Shown: piece by piece, positions 1 to 11,636 of the stretch
Layout of the letters: every line of letters begins with the position of its first letter
How positions within the stretch are numbered: the stretch's first letter is position 1
NCBI RefSeq assembly: GCF_040436345.1
Contig: NC_133232.1
Location: 5,715,001-5,779,000, forward strand
Reading direction: 5' to 3'
DNA from: Pagrus major
Taxonomy: Eukaryota; Chordata; Actinopteri; Spariformes; Sparidae
Length of the DNA stretch: 64,000 nt
Notes under the pieces: model-generated
What the model was told of the DNA's origin: nothing
The model's input: the letters and a program-made list of their open reading frames with translations, nothing else
The model's database searches: none
Translations under genes and position numbers: made by a program

Positions 1-297
1 GGTGATATGGAGACTCATTAGAGACGAACGTGACGGCCAACGACACGTCCGACTTTGGCATCCTGACGACTCAAACACCCGACTGACAGTTAAAGGATCA
101 TTCTGATGTTTTCAACTGTGATTTAGTTCTTTAACTGCTGTCAGATAACATTTTACTCAACAAATCAACTGCTGAGATGTCAGGACACAGCAAGGTGGGA
201 GCACACATTCTGGGAGTAACATGTTAACAAAGAAAATAAATCAGAGCTTGTATAAAATAAAATGTTCTATTAAGCCAGAGTTACTACAAGCTGCAAG
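1..297. other. No recognisable feature
   Basis: AT-rich unique-looking sequence; no coding exon or repeat recognised. Confidence 0.5.
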
Positions 298-329
298 CAG
301 AGGAGGAAGAAGTACTCAGATATTTTACC
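298..329 (+). mobile_element. 5' end of a hAT-type MITE, interrupted by the TTAA MITE
   Basis: Starts CAGAGGAGGAAGAAGTACTC, the end sequence of a very common teleost MITE. It breaks at TTTTAC where the TTAA MITE begins. Confidence 0.5.
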
Positions 330-590
330 TAAAAGAACAGTTCACCCAAAAAAGTAAAATCCAGTCATCATCTCCTCCCTCCATGATGATATAAAGTCAG
401 GTTTATTTAAAACATCAGATGTCTCCATACAGCTCGTCTGCTGTGATCACAGTCTGCAGAAGAGAAGAGATTACAATCTGATCTGAGGAGACCATATTTA
501 CACCTTTATTAAGATGAAGTCTTAACTGGAGCTGCTGAGCTAACAGAGTTAGCATGCTGAGCTAACAGAGTTAGCATGCACGAGCTCGAC
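330..590. mobile_element. Partial copy of the 470-bp TTAA MITE family
   Basis: Closely matches the reverse complement of 51020-51489 over its first half: the AAGAACAGTTCACCC end, the ATCAGATGTCTCCATACAGC motif, the TCTGAGGAGACCATATTTAC motif and AGCTGCTGAGCTAACAG. An internal stretch present in the other copy is deleted and the far end is missing. Confidence 0.7.
541..582 (+). repeat. Tandem duplication, about 20 bp x 2
   Basis: GCTGAGCTAACAGAGTTAGC-type unit occurs twice in a row, inside the partial TTAA MITE; the other copy at 51 kb has it once. Confidence 0.8.
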
Positions 591-633
591 TGCACATCGA
601 GGTTGTTAAATTATAAAAAAAATATAAAATTTA

Positions 634-691
634 ATAAATGAACTAATAAATTATGATGTATTAATACATCATAATTTATTAGTTCATTTAT
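634..691. repeat. Perfect 58-bp AT-rich palindrome
   Basis: The two 29-base halves around TTAA at 661-664 are exact reverse complements (arms begin ATAAATGAACTAATAAATTA). It could extrude as a cruciform. Confidence 0.9.
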
Positions 692-699
692 ATTTTGTA

Positions 700-1198
700 T
701 TATTAATCAGAATGTGCAAAGTAACTAAAGTGATCAAATAAATGTAGTGGAGTGGAAGTATAAATGATCAGAAAATGGAAATAATCATGTGCCTCAAAAT
801 CAGTACATTTACTCAAGTACTGTACCTAAGTACAGTTACATCTGAGGTACTTGTACTTCACTTGAGTATTTTCTGCTACTTCATACTTCCACTCCACTAC
901 ATTTATTTACGTTTGATAACTTAAGTTACTAGTTACTTCTCAGATTACATGCTGTATCAGAGCTAAGGTGGCACATTTTAATAATTTATTTCATCTGCAA
1001 TCAGATAAATATTATGTATAATTTACTGATACTTTACTACATTAATATCAGATACTTAGGCCTTTACTCAAGTACTAGTCCTTTGGGTGACTTCCACTTT
1101 TACCAAAGTAATATTTTAACACCAGATCTTTACTTTTCTGACTTTTGAGTACTTTTTACAGCACTGCTTGAGTAAATGTACTTAGTTACTTTCACGTT
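700..1198. mobile_element. Teleost hAT-type MITE, AAGTACTTGTACTT family
   Basis: Contains the family core ACTCAAGTACTGTACCTAAG, TACTTGTACTTCACTTGAGT and ACTTCCACTCCACTACATTT, and ends TGAGTAAATGTACTTAGTTA. This family is abundant in spiny-rayed fish and normally has CAGTGGTGGAA termini, which are not intact here. Confidence 0.65.
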
Positions 1199-1841
1199 AA
1201 GCCTTCAGGTAGGTTACAAAGAAACATCCTGGTTTTCTAAGTCAGAAACAAAAAGATTCGTCTCAGGTAATCATTGAATATTCTTTCTGCTACACCATCT
1301 CTGGATTCATGTCTCCAGATATGAAGTCAGAAGTGGAGGATATTTCTCCAGATGATTCACAAATGTTGGATGTCAGAGTGACTTTGAACGCAGTACAGAT
1401 AACCTCACAGGTCCTCCAGGTCGTCATGTAGAGACTCCTGTATGTAAACTGAATATAATTCAACTGTATCTGTGTGACGACCTCTGACCTCCCTCCTGCT
1501 GCAGACTGAAGTCTGAAACACAAATAGTTTCAGCAGCATATGTCATGTTAAGCAGGAGCCGCCGTCCTGCAAAATAACTTCATCAAACAACAACAACAAC
1601 AACGCCGCTGTGAAAACACGACGCGACGCCGGGAAACAATGGCCGCCTTGTGTGTCGGTGCGTGTTTGGCACGACTGCGCGGTGAAATATGTCACGGCAG
1701 CATGTTCGGCCCCGGAGTGGAAGTGAAGTCAACGCCTCCGGTTCTCACAGCACGAGTAAAACTGCAAATGAATCACAAGTGATGCACAAATTTTAAAAAA
1801 ACTGTCTCCAACTCACAATGAGACGCTACACACACACATTA

Positions 1842-1862
1842 ACACACACACACACACACACA
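1842..1862. repeat. (CA)n microsatellite
   Basis: Uninterrupted AC dinucleotides, about 10 units. Confidence 0.95.
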
Positions 1863-2019
1863 GGCAGAGACATGCAGACACACACACACGCTGTCACACT
1901 CATAGTCATGTTTAGGCCCAATTAGAATCAACAACTTCACATATCTTCAGCTCCAGTATCAGGACATGTTACTGTTCACTCACATCACACAACACACACA
2001 GTGTCACACATGACAGACG

Positions 2020-2021
<2 letters not shown>

Positions 2022-2092
<71 letters not shown>
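2022..2092. repeat. (CA)n microsatellite, about 35 units
   Basis: Uninterrupted CA run of about 71 bases; likely length-polymorphic. Confidence 0.97.
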
Positions 2093-2094
<2 letters not shown>

Positions 2095-2269
2095 CACAGT
2101 TTCTCAATCATAAATAATCTCAGAATGATTTCAGGAGTTTGTGTTTATTTTTGTTTCTGTCAACTGTTAATTTCTGCGTTTGGTTTCATGTGTTTTCTAA
2201 TAAATCCGTTCAGTCTGCTGTTCAGCTGATGATCCAGAGCGTGTGAGCAGAGGACAGCATCATCTCACA

Positions 2270-2400
2270 ACATCATGTATTACAGTGTAACAGTCACTGC
2301 AAAGTCTAAGTACTCTTACTGTGAATACTTAAGTAAATTTTCCTGATTATACTTACATTCTTTTACATTTTCGTTGCAGGACTTTTACTGCAGCTCTGAA
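2270..2400. repeat. Decayed fragment of the hAT-type MITE family
   Basis: Contains AAGTACTCTTACTGTGAATA, CTTAAGTAAATTTTC and GCAGGACTTTTACTG, family words with several changes. Confidence 0.4.
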
Positions 2401-3900
2401 TGAAGGAGAGTCAAAATACAACATTTCATATTGTTGTTTTCTGAAATGTTACATATTCTGAAATGACCTTGTGTTTTCCCAAATGTTCTGTTTTGTGAAA
2501 TATTGTTTTGTTTTCTTAAACATCATTTTCATGAAACGTTGTGTTTTCTTAAATGTCATGTGCTCTTCAATGTTTTTTTCAGAAATGTTTTTATTGTGTT
2601 TTATGAATGGTTGTTGTGTTTGGTGATGTTGTTAGTCTTTGTGTTTTGACCCTCAGGACCACCATACTGAACACTCCCTACGTGTGAGACACAGAGCTCG
2701 ATCACATCGACATTTAAAAAACAGAGAAAAATCAGTTTTAGGGGAATCAGTGAGTTGAATGAGTAAATCTGTTTAACTTTGAGCCACAGAGCTAATTTTT
2801 TGTGTAAAAACTGAAGGAGACAAACTGTCGTCTCCACTTTCAGGTGTAAAAGAAGGTTTGAAGTTGATTAATCGAAGATGTGATTAAAAGAGGACAACTT
2901 AAATCCCTATGTGGTGCCTTTTCAGTAACAGCTGGAAACGAGGCAGCACCTGGAATTCTGACCTGAACGGTTCCTCCTGGTTCAGGTTTGAGGAAGCTGG
3001 AGGTTGAAGGTCTGAAAGTTCTGTTCGTCAGTCGCTGCTCTGTATTTACTCCATCGACTCAGTCACAGCGACTCCACAGATCTGAGTTCAGCCGGCGGTC
3101 CAGAGACGTTTCTCTTCTGAAATAGAGTTCAAGTGTTCAAGTGGCTGTTAACAGCTTAAATAAACAGTCTCCCAGCCGACCAGCTGAGCGTTGCCTGGAG
3201 ACACATCAGCAGGTCGAGCTGATTTCTTTCCTCCTCTCTCATTTTATTTTCTAGGAGATTGTTCCCGATTCTAATTAAGTGGCTGTGAAAATAATAATTT
3301 GATTGTAATTGAGGCTCAAATTAATATTTTTTTTAATGAAGAAAATAACAGAGTAAGCTTAACGATATTGCCAACATACTAACAAATGTTTAAGGGTTGG
3401 AAAAATAATGGAATTATTTTACAACTGGTCTCAGAAATCCCAAGTATTAACATTAAAAGTCTGAATAAAGTCCATTTGGATGAGATTGTGCATGTTGGAG
3501 ACAGAACGGTGTAAATCTAAGAGGAATAGGTGGAGATATCCTGACTTTTACTCTTTAAACTTCAGATCCTACATTTCCCACAATGCACCCGGTCATTTGT
3601 CATTCATTAGCGCCTCACTGCCTGGTAAGCATCTTTCAAAAGTTAACAATACGAGGTAATCATTTCAGTTTTTGCAGAAACACCTGCTAGCCTGACGCTA
3701 ATTCTCTTGGTGCGTCTCTTTCATCGGCCCGGGTAGGAACAAAAAACTGAAACTTTAGTTCCTGCTGCTTCTTTAATAAAATAAAAGGATGGGAAAGACG
3801 TGAAATTAAGGCATCACAGCTGATTTATAGTAAAATCACATGGCTGCTTGTCGGTTGGTGAAGAGTCGAGTATCACATGACTTAATTATTACTTCACATT

Positions 3901-3925
3901 TGTGTGTGTGTGTGTGTGTGTGTGT
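3901..3925. repeat. (TG)n microsatellite
   Basis: About 12 uninterrupted TG units. Confidence 0.95.
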
Positions 3926-4659
3926 TAAAGCAGCTGCTCTCTGTTGGTCCCTGATGACATCACTGTGGTTTGGTTAATGATGGAAGCCAAGCTGCAGGTA
4001 CAGATGGCTGAGAGGAGACAGTTACTAGTATCGGTTGTGTGTGAGGCATGCTGGGAGCTAGTTAACTGTCAGCTGAGGTGGTCATTAGTGTATCTAAGGT
4101 CTCCTCTTGAAGTCTCTCTGATAACAGAGCAAACAAACTGAGTAAACAAACAAACACACAAACAAACAAACAAACAGCATCGATCGACACATGAACGACA
4201 CCTCACCTGCATCAGGATCACACATAAAGCCTCCCTTCTGCAGGTGAAGCTCGACACTGTCAGGTGTAAAGAAGAGCGACGGTAACACTCGCTGTGGTTA
4301 CATTGATCAATATTTCTGATTGGAGTTTCAAAGCTGAACTGTTTACATGGACGCAGAATATATTGATCAGACGAGACGTGTGTTTTCATGTCCCAAAGAA
4401 TTCAATCAAACATTTTTTGACATGCACAGTGGTTCAACTGATGAATTGACAGATTTTTGAATGGAGTTTGGTTTGTTCTGTTCTAACATTTCATTCTGAT
4501 TGGCCTACTATTCTATTATTAGTGGAATATTTGAGTATTAGTTGAGTATTTCGCTCCATGTAAACACAGCTAGAGACAAGGACTGAGGTAAAGACGATGT
4601 TAGATATTCCAAATGAAGTAGAAAACAGGAAATAATAAATGAAATCAACAGATACAAAC

Positions 4660-4895
4660 ATTTCAAATTGAGTACATTTTGATTATTTTCTGGATTAATC
4701 GATTAGTTGTTTGTTGGTGGTCAGTGGTGACAAATGTTGATCCAGATGATGTTCTCAAATGTTCAAAGATATTCAGTTTAGTGTCATAGAAGAGGAAAGA
4801 AAACAGAAAATATTCACATCTAACAAGTTGACAGCAGAGAAATATGACCTAAAAATGACTCAAATCAATTAACTGATTAATCTCTACAGCTCTAT
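4660..4895 (+). repeat. Dispersed repeat, 'GCTGCAACTAA/ATCGATTAGT' family, copy 1
   Basis: Contains GATTAATCGATTAGTTGTTT, AAAGATATTCAGTTTAGTGT, GAAAATATTCACATCTAACA and AACTGATTAATCTCTACAGC. The same word order occurs, in either orientation, at 33.1, 43.0 and 53.4 kb. A very common teleost repeat; class not determined here. Confidence 0.75.
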
Positions 4896-5371
4896 TTGTT
4901 TTTGCAGCACATCCACTATCTTGTTTAGTATCAGTATTTAACCAACAAGCTCATTTAGCAGTTAGTTCAGGCTCAGTTAGAGACTTGAGAGAGAGAGAGT
5001 TGGAGCGTTTAGCAGCTAATGAGACAGATATTTCCCTCAGGAGGAGCTGGTGGAGACCAAAGACGGAGCTAAAAGAGGGTCCAGATTCATCAGGTAACAC
5101 AAACACGACTACAAATGAATGATAATGTTGCTACACAACTTCTTTATAAGATGATAGTAAGCTAACACTTGACTCAATTATCAATTAATGAAACGTGATT
5201 TTGGAATTTCTTTGAAAACAGAAATTGGTAGGAGTGAGCACTCTTACTTTCTAAACCCGTCTCTACTGTCAGCCATTTTGTAAACTTATCTCGGCACACA
5301 CTCACACTGTGTGTGTTATCCATCAGTACACACTTTAACACAGGAGTAGGTCTGTGCCACACCTGGCAGGA

Positions 5372-5415
5372 GTGTGTGTGTGTGTGTGTGTGTGTGCGTG
5401 TGTGTGCGTGTATGT
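5372..5415. repeat. (TG)n microsatellite, imperfect
   Basis: TG run with two CG steps and a TA step. Confidence 0.9.
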
Positions 5416-5632
5416 GAAGCCCATGTTAATTGTGACCCGTGGGCTGTGTGTTAAGTCTTTGTATAATTATCTGTGTAATTGTCGTGTATTTTGTAAAGTG
5501 CCAGATCATTTAACTCAGGATTAGCTCTTCTCACCTCCAACGGCCGAGGGCGGTGCTCTGCCACCACCACCCCTACCTACACACACACACACAGTCACAC
5601 ACCTCCTGTCCATCCCTGGTGACACCCGAAGG

Positions 5633-5662
5633 TGCTGCTGCTGCTGCTGCTGCTGCTGCTGC
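5633..5662. repeat. (TGC)10 trinucleotide repeat
   Basis: Ten perfect TGC units. No exon is recognised around it, so it is probably non-coding. Confidence 0.95.
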
Positions 5663-5710
5663 AATATTCATAAGGAAGTAAAGGGGTTTTAAACATCTAT
5701 CTTAACTGAT

Positions 5711-5776
5711 GTCTGCTCTCTCTCTCTCGCTCTCTCTCACACACTCACACACACACACTCACACACACACACACTT
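5711..5776. repeat. Compound (CT)n-(CA)n microsatellite
   Basis: A CT run followed by CACA tracts with single-base interruptions. Confidence 0.9.
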
Positions 5777-5889
5777 TCTCACTTTCTCTGCTGCTCTGTC
5801 GTTCTTTTTGTTCTCTCTGACACGTCTTGAGTTAAGGAGGGTATCAAGTCGCTCGCCCATCTGTGATGCAGACTGCATGAAGCTGGCTG

Positions 5890-5907
5890 ACACACACGCA
5901 CGCGCAC

Positions 5908-5941
<34 letters not shown>
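5890..5941. repeat. Compound CA/CG alternating purine-pyrimidine tract
   Basis: About 52 bases of almost unbroken purine-pyrimidine alternation with a CGCGCGCG core; a classic Z-DNA-prone layout. Confidence 0.9.
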
Positions 5942-5942
<1 letters not shown>

Positions 5943-6748
5943 AATAGAGTAGACACACACAAACAGTTAAAATATACACAATAATTTACATAAATATATT
6001 TTTTTACCCGTGAAGCACACGTACATCCACAGATGTACATACGAGCTCACAAACAAACGTCCTGCTCAGTAAATATCATGCTCATTATTACCCTTTAAAA
6101 GCAAAATGAAAAGGTTTAAATGTTAAATGTAAAGACACGAATATTGGACGATATTTTCTGAATAGACTCAAAAATCTATTATCGACATATTCTGACGAAA
6201 AGTAAACTCTCATAAACAATTTATGGATTTATTGCCTCGCAAACATCAAACAGTTGCAATTATTACGTTTATATAAAGACATCAAATAAAATAAACAGAT
6301 AGCAAAATCTCACAAGGATTGGGCAGAGATTTTTATTTTGAAGGATACGTGTTGACACTGTTGGTCTTTTATTTCTGTTATTTGAGTAAACTGGCTGTAT
6401 ATTTATCTAATGTATAAATCAATAACTCTCATTAAACCCATATTTTGTGTTTTAACAGATAGTGCAGTGATTGTCTGACCTCTCCTGACTCTACGACGCG
6501 TTACACTACGGCTGGTTTTACTTCCTGTTTCAGTTCTGGAGACGGACAGTACATTTCTCTTCACTCTGTTTCAAAATGTTCAGTTTGTTTCTCTGTATGT
6601 AACATCAACATGTTTTCAACAGGTGCAAAGTGAATATATTGATATTTTTCTTTTTTATAGAGCTACTTTTATACTTTTAGAACAGAACAGATCTTTATTT
6701 ATACATTTAAAAAATAAAAGACATGTAATTGGAAACACAGATACCTCT

Positions 6749-7076
6749 TTAAAGGTGCAATATGTAAAAGTATTGAACTTATACTCCTAGCGAAACAGCA
6801 TATTACCAGAGTAGCTAACAGTATTCTGTTTATGATTGCAGCTACTGTTAGCTTGTGAGCTCAGTTAGCTGTGCAGCTAGCTGAAGTGTTGTTGATGGCA
6901 CCACTGGCACAGGACCTTTGGACTGGGGGAAGAATGAGGTTTTCAGGCATGGGGCTAGCTGGTTAGCATGCTAATTTCAGTAGATATCTCTGCAACACAA
7001 TGCAAAACTATATTTTTTCACATTCTGTTGCTAATTTTAGTTATTTTTTTAATGTTCTTATATTTTTCACCTTTAA
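6749..7076. mobile_element. TTAA-flanked MITE, 328 bp
   Basis: Left end TTAAAGGTGCAATATGTAA; right end read inward TTAAAGGTGAAAAATATAA, 16 of 19 bases equal. The inside has the GCTAACAG and CTACTGTTAGCT words typical of a common teleost MITE. No coding capacity. Confidence 0.7.
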
Positions 7077-8430
7077 GTTCTGATGTAAACTTTGAGGAAA
7101 CAAGCAGAGGAAACTGAAGATGTCTGAATAAATGATTACACTGTTGAACATCTCGTCTCTGCTGCTGTTCACACAGTAGTTGACAGTCAGTTTCATTGGC
7201 TGACAGCGTTTCTGTTCACGGGTTAGACGATTTAATCCTCATCAATTACAGTTTGAGTTTCTCTCCAAGTCGACACCAAACGCTGCTGCTTTCCATCAAA
7301 CTGCTCGACCTCGCCCCGCTGATCAGACCGGAGGCCAAAACATCAACCGCCACAAAAGTCAGTTACTGTTGACTGACACGTGGAGGAGAGACTGTTATAA
7401 TCTGATAAATGAACTTAAATTGCATCATAAACTACTTAATTAGTCTTAAACATGAATCTTTATCTTAACCTTACCAAGTAGTTTTGGTGTGTAAACCTAA
7501 ATAAACTGACTATTTAATGTAAACATGATTTCTGGCAGTCACAAACTCTCCACTTCCACCTGGTATTAAAATACGATCTATATCCCGACACGTTCTCCGT
7601 CTGGATTTTAAAAAACACATGTTAATGTGTCATTAAGGGAATGTGATCGGATCTGTCTGACTACATCTGGACGTAGTCTGTCTCGCATTGTGTTCAGATC
7701 TGTACAACATGCTGAAATCTGTTCGCAGAATAACATTGATACAGAGATTTGTTTTAGAGAGTGAACAAGCAAGAACGCTGACACTAACACAGATTTAGTT
7801 ACTGATTAAAAGTTTATTCTGTGCAACGAAAGTGTCAAAAAATGTTTGAAAAATTAAAGCAATGAGGATGGAAAATGAACGATAAACAGTAAGAAATAAC
7901 TGTTTGTAACTCTTCTGCGCAGCTGATCTTCTGCAACAAAGCAAATATGTTATCTACTCACAGAGCGGCCTGCATGCTGGTTCTGCAACAAACCAGGACG
8001 ACCTGACACAATATTGTTTTAATGTGTTACACATGTCAAATTTACACGAGGGGGCATGTAATCAAAGTTTTGTAAGCGACATGTTTTCACAAAGTTTATA
8101 AAGTTTCTCTTAACTCAACAACCCTCAAAACTCTGATTTTTTAAATGGAGCCTGGGGCTGATTTGCAGCTGCCTCAAGAGGACGAAGATTAGGGAATTAG
8201 GATTAGGATTAGAATTAGGGGAGAACGAGAGTTAATTAAAACTACCAGGTGAAAACACAAAGGTAAGATGGGATTGTTACAGTTCACGTTATAATACCTG
8301 TATAATAATATAATACCCAACCTGTACAGTAATATAAAGTATCTTTTTGAGTATTGTATGTGATATATCAGTCTTTTAATTGCCTTTTTTTATTTTGGTT
8401 AATTCACTTAAACAATGTGTTTATTTGTTT
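7077..8430. other. Intergenic, no gene recognised
   Basis: AT-rich sequence without repeats I can name, except a short stretch of ATTAGG-like units at 8188-8220. Confidence 0.45.
8188..8220 (+). repeat. Short TTAGGA/TTAGGG-like tandem
   Basis: Five near-copies of a 6-7 base unit resembling the vertebrate telomere repeat, with substitutions. Too short and irregular to be a real interstitial telomere tract. Confidence 0.5.
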
Positions 8431-8964
8431 CCTGACTCTTTAACCAATAAAGTCTCGTCTATCTGATCTGATAATGTTTCTTCTCAGGAACTGACGGACC
8501 TGCTGTTGGACCCGATGGCTTGTTACACTATAGTGACACACAAATTATGCAACCAACATGCTGGTGCAGACAAGTGTTGATCTATATTCATATTAATTTA
8601 ATTAACCAGTTATTTTGTATTATACGCAGGCTTAATTTGACAGTGAAGAGTCGTCTTTAAACATGCTGCACCCAGACTTTCCCAGAGAAACAACAACAGG
8701 CGAGTGCAACATTAACCTCTTTAGATATAATGATTTCATCCGTAGATGAATATAGGGGTTAACTTAAGCATGCAATTAAAATTCTAGAAGCTATTGATGG
8801 ACAGGCCTGTAAAGAAAAGTCACACCCTGGTTCATTGTGTTACAGTTTCACACACAGACTTCTGGGCCCAGTCCAGAACAAACGAGGTGTGTGCTGTCAG
8901 TGTTTACATACCACACAGATACATGATTGGCATTTGGTGTGTAGCTTCCTCTGCTAAAGGGATT

Positions 8965-8981
8965 ACACACACACACGCACG

Positions 8982-9018
<37 letters not shown>
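8965..9018. repeat. (CA)n microsatellite with CGCACGCG interruption
   Basis: Two CA runs separated by a GCACGCGT block. Confidence 0.93.
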
Positions 9019-9021
<3 letters not shown>

Positions 9022-9239
9022 TAACGTTAAGTGACAGATTGTATTACTGACAGAGAAAACTTGCAGCCTCGTGCACATTAACTTTCTTCAGCCTCCACTT
9101 GCAGTAAGGGATTTAACATTTTTGATGTTAGCTGTGTTGTAAGAGTCGGTGTTAAATAAATATAAATATGACTATTAAATAAATTGTGTTAACTGTATTG
9201 TGAGACATGGGTCAATACAAACATGTGTCTTTAATAAAT

Positions 9240-9420
9240 GTAGTTCTTGGATTACATTTAAGATAACTAGCTTGCTATCTGACAGTTAAAAGCTAGCTAA
9301 ATTTGCAGGATATTGTGGCTGATTAGAGCAAGCCTGCTAATGTTAGTCAAGACAAGACAGCTACTGCAGCTTATCAGCCATGTTTGTGGGTAGATTGGAC
9401 GTTAGCTTGCCAGTTAGGAT
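9240..9420 (+). repeat. Direct repeat, copy 1 of 3
   Basis: Shares with 9473-9580 the words GGATTACA, GACAGTTAAAAGCTAGCTAA and GCAGGATATTGTGGCTG, and with 10500-10610 GCTAATGTTAG and TGTGGCTG. Confidence 0.65.
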
Positions 9421-9472
9421 TACAGTAGCTTGCTTGGTATACTTGACAGTGCCAATAAATTGTATTAAGTTA

Positions 9473-9580
9473 ATTTCTGGATTACAATTAAGTAACTTCC
9501 CTGATAACTGGCAGTGTAAAGCTAGCTAAATTGGCAGGATATTGTGGCTGGCTGTTAGGCGCCAGTTAGGCCTGTGGTAA
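9473..9580 (+). repeat. Direct repeat, copy 2 of 3
   Basis: Contains AAAGCTAGCTAAATTGGCAG followed by GATATTGTGGCTGGCTG, nearly identical to copy 1. It ends shortly before the hAT element. Confidence 0.65.
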
Positions 9581-9643
9581 TGTCCTAATGGTCTTTAATG
9601 CCAAGAGTTAAACAGAGAGCATAAATGTATAAATGTATTGAGC

Positions 9644-9651
9644 TGTGTCAT
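9644..9651. repeat. Left 8-bp target site duplication of the hAT element
   Basis: TGTGTCAT, identical to 10454-10461 on the other side of the element. Confidence 0.85.
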
Positions 9652-10453
9652 CAGGGGCGGTTTCTCATAGGGGCAGTATGGGCAGCTGCCCAGGGCGGCA
9701 TGAGCACCCGCAAAAAAAATAAAAAATACCGAGCGGACAGTCGCCCACAGTAACCGGCTCTGTAGCAGCCGCCTCTGGGCTTATCTTGGCGGATCGCCCC
9801 CGGTGCCGACCCGTACCGGCTGCTTAAATTTGTTTGCATTCATTTCCTCCGGTTTTTGTATTGCTCATTTACACGTCAAGTCAACTATGTCATGTTGCCG
9901 TGTGGGGAGCCAGCGGCTGGGCGCCCGCTGTTTTGTAAAGGTGCGTCTGCTGCTACTGAGAAAGTCTCATAGAGGGGGGAAGGGGGGATAGGTTCACCTA
10001 CTGGACCTCAGCTCTCCTGGTGCGGGGAGCGGTGAAGCAGGGGATTCAGAATCAGAATTCCTCTATTAGTCCCGCAAACGGAGTAATTTGTGCGTCACAG
10101 CAGCCAAAGGACAGTTCAATAAAACAATAAGCAATAATAATAGTCAAAAATAAACAATATAATAAAAAGGTAAGAAATAGAATTGTATATACATAATATG
10201 TACAAATATAAACAGTGTAATTATAGACCGTGTGGGCAGTGTATTGTTATTAATAAATAATACATATGAGCATGAAAATTGCCCAGTTAGTGCAAACCAA
10301 AATGAGAAATGAGTTATGTATACATTCATATTAGATTCATCTAATAGTGCACAACTAAGGCAATTAGTAGGCTAAAGTCAATCACATCACGAATTGCTTC
10401 GGCGCTGAAGGTGAGGTTCGCCCAGGGTGTCATGCAAGCTAGGACTACCACTG
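9652..10453. mobile_element. Non-autonomous hAT-type DNA transposon, 802 bp
   Basis: The left end starts CAGGGGCGGTTTCT and the right end, read inward, starts CAGTGGTAGTCCTA: imperfect terminal inverted repeats of hAT style. The element is flanked on both sides by the same 8 bases, TGTGTCAT (9644-9651 and 10454-10461), the target duplication length of hAT transposases. No transposase reading frame is present. Inside, near 10035-10090, is a segment resembling the reverse complement of a LINE/SINE tail (GATTCTGATTCTGA type), so it probably carries a nested insertion. Confidence 0.85.
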
Positions 10454-10461
10454 TGTGTCAT
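10454..10461. repeat. Right 8-bp target site duplication of the hAT element
   Basis: TGTGTCAT, identical to 9644-9651. Confidence 0.85.
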
Positions 10462-10494
10462 GTATGAACATACACGTGTCTTCAGTCGACTCAC

Positions 10495-10615
10495 GTTTCT
10501 TCTGGATTATAATGAAGCTAACTACTGTACCTACTAACAAGTTAAACTTGGCAGTCTGTTGTGGCTGGCTTCAGCTAATGTTAGCCTGCCAGCTACAGTA
10601 GCTCTCTAACCAGCC
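10495..10615 (+). repeat. Direct repeat, copy 3 of 3
   Basis: Contains TTCTGGATTATAATGAAGC, CTTGGCAGTCTGTTGTGGC and GCTAATGTTAGCCTGCCAGC; lies just past the hAT element, more diverged than copies 1 and 2. Confidence 0.55.
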
Positions 10616-11589
10616 ACAAGTGCTCACTGTGACACCACTTTTACGACTTCACCTTATGTGAGCCAAAGAAATGACTGTAGTGCTGTGGGAGTGCTTTTAT
10701 GTTTTTATGTTCCCCAGGCCAACATCCTCTTAATGTGACACATTGATGTGACCTTTCAAAGAGTTTTACCTCCTCAGCAAGTTAATATGTTCCCCACATT
10801 CATCTATTCCCCACATATAAACCAGTTTCCTGTTAAAAAGGTCCAGCAGGGCAGAACTTGTTGCAGATATTGAATGGCGTTAGCGCTAAATGTGAGTTAC
10901 TAAATAGTTAGTATTTGTTTTTTATCCTTCCAGAAATTATTTTTGTGTTTGTGGCAACTGTAAAACAAAAAACAACCACGATATTATAGTCAAAGACACA
11001 TTTAACAACAAAGTGCCTCACATCACCACTCTGAGTGAGCTAATAGGACTGCTAATGTTAGCTGTACGGCTATGCTAGCAGTAACAGCAGCGACTACAAG
11101 TAAGGTTAAAACTACGTGTCCCTCAGGAGACTTCATAAACCACCTCTGTGTTGGATTCTTTGTCATCAAACTGGCTGCAGTTGGTCTCGGACACCATGTT
11201 CACTTCCAGCTCAGTACCGTTAGCAGCTTAGCGGTTACGTTAGCAGCAAGTAAAGACATCAGGAAACTGTGAACTAAATCACAAAGGGTTCAGGTAGAGC
11301 GACCAATGACATTGTACATATAAATTATGATCATGTTTCACCCAAATCACTGAATAAAATTATAAATGAGTTTTTTTTGTATTTTTTTGTAAGTAATCAG
11401 TGAGGCCCGGCGTCCTACTGACGCTACATCTTAGCTCTGTGACACTCACTGGTTGAAACTGGTTGGTTCAAGCTAACATTAGCACATGTGATATTTTGTT
11501 TTGTAGGAAAACATGACTGGATTTTGATATATTAACATTTACAAAAGGATGTGTGTGTTTTTGGCATTGTTACATTGGTGCACAATATG

Positions 11590-11636
<47 letters not shown>

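Larger units (their letters stand above)
1199..3899. other. Intergenic, no gene recognised
   Basis: Apart from the CA repeats and a MITE fragment, this is mixed AT-rich sequence. Reading frames up to 78 codons show no protein similarity I recognise. Confidence 0.5.

Noticed and set aside
8188..8220. Possible interstitial telomere repeat
   Set aside because: Only about five imperfect units; chance AT-rich tandem is as likely.
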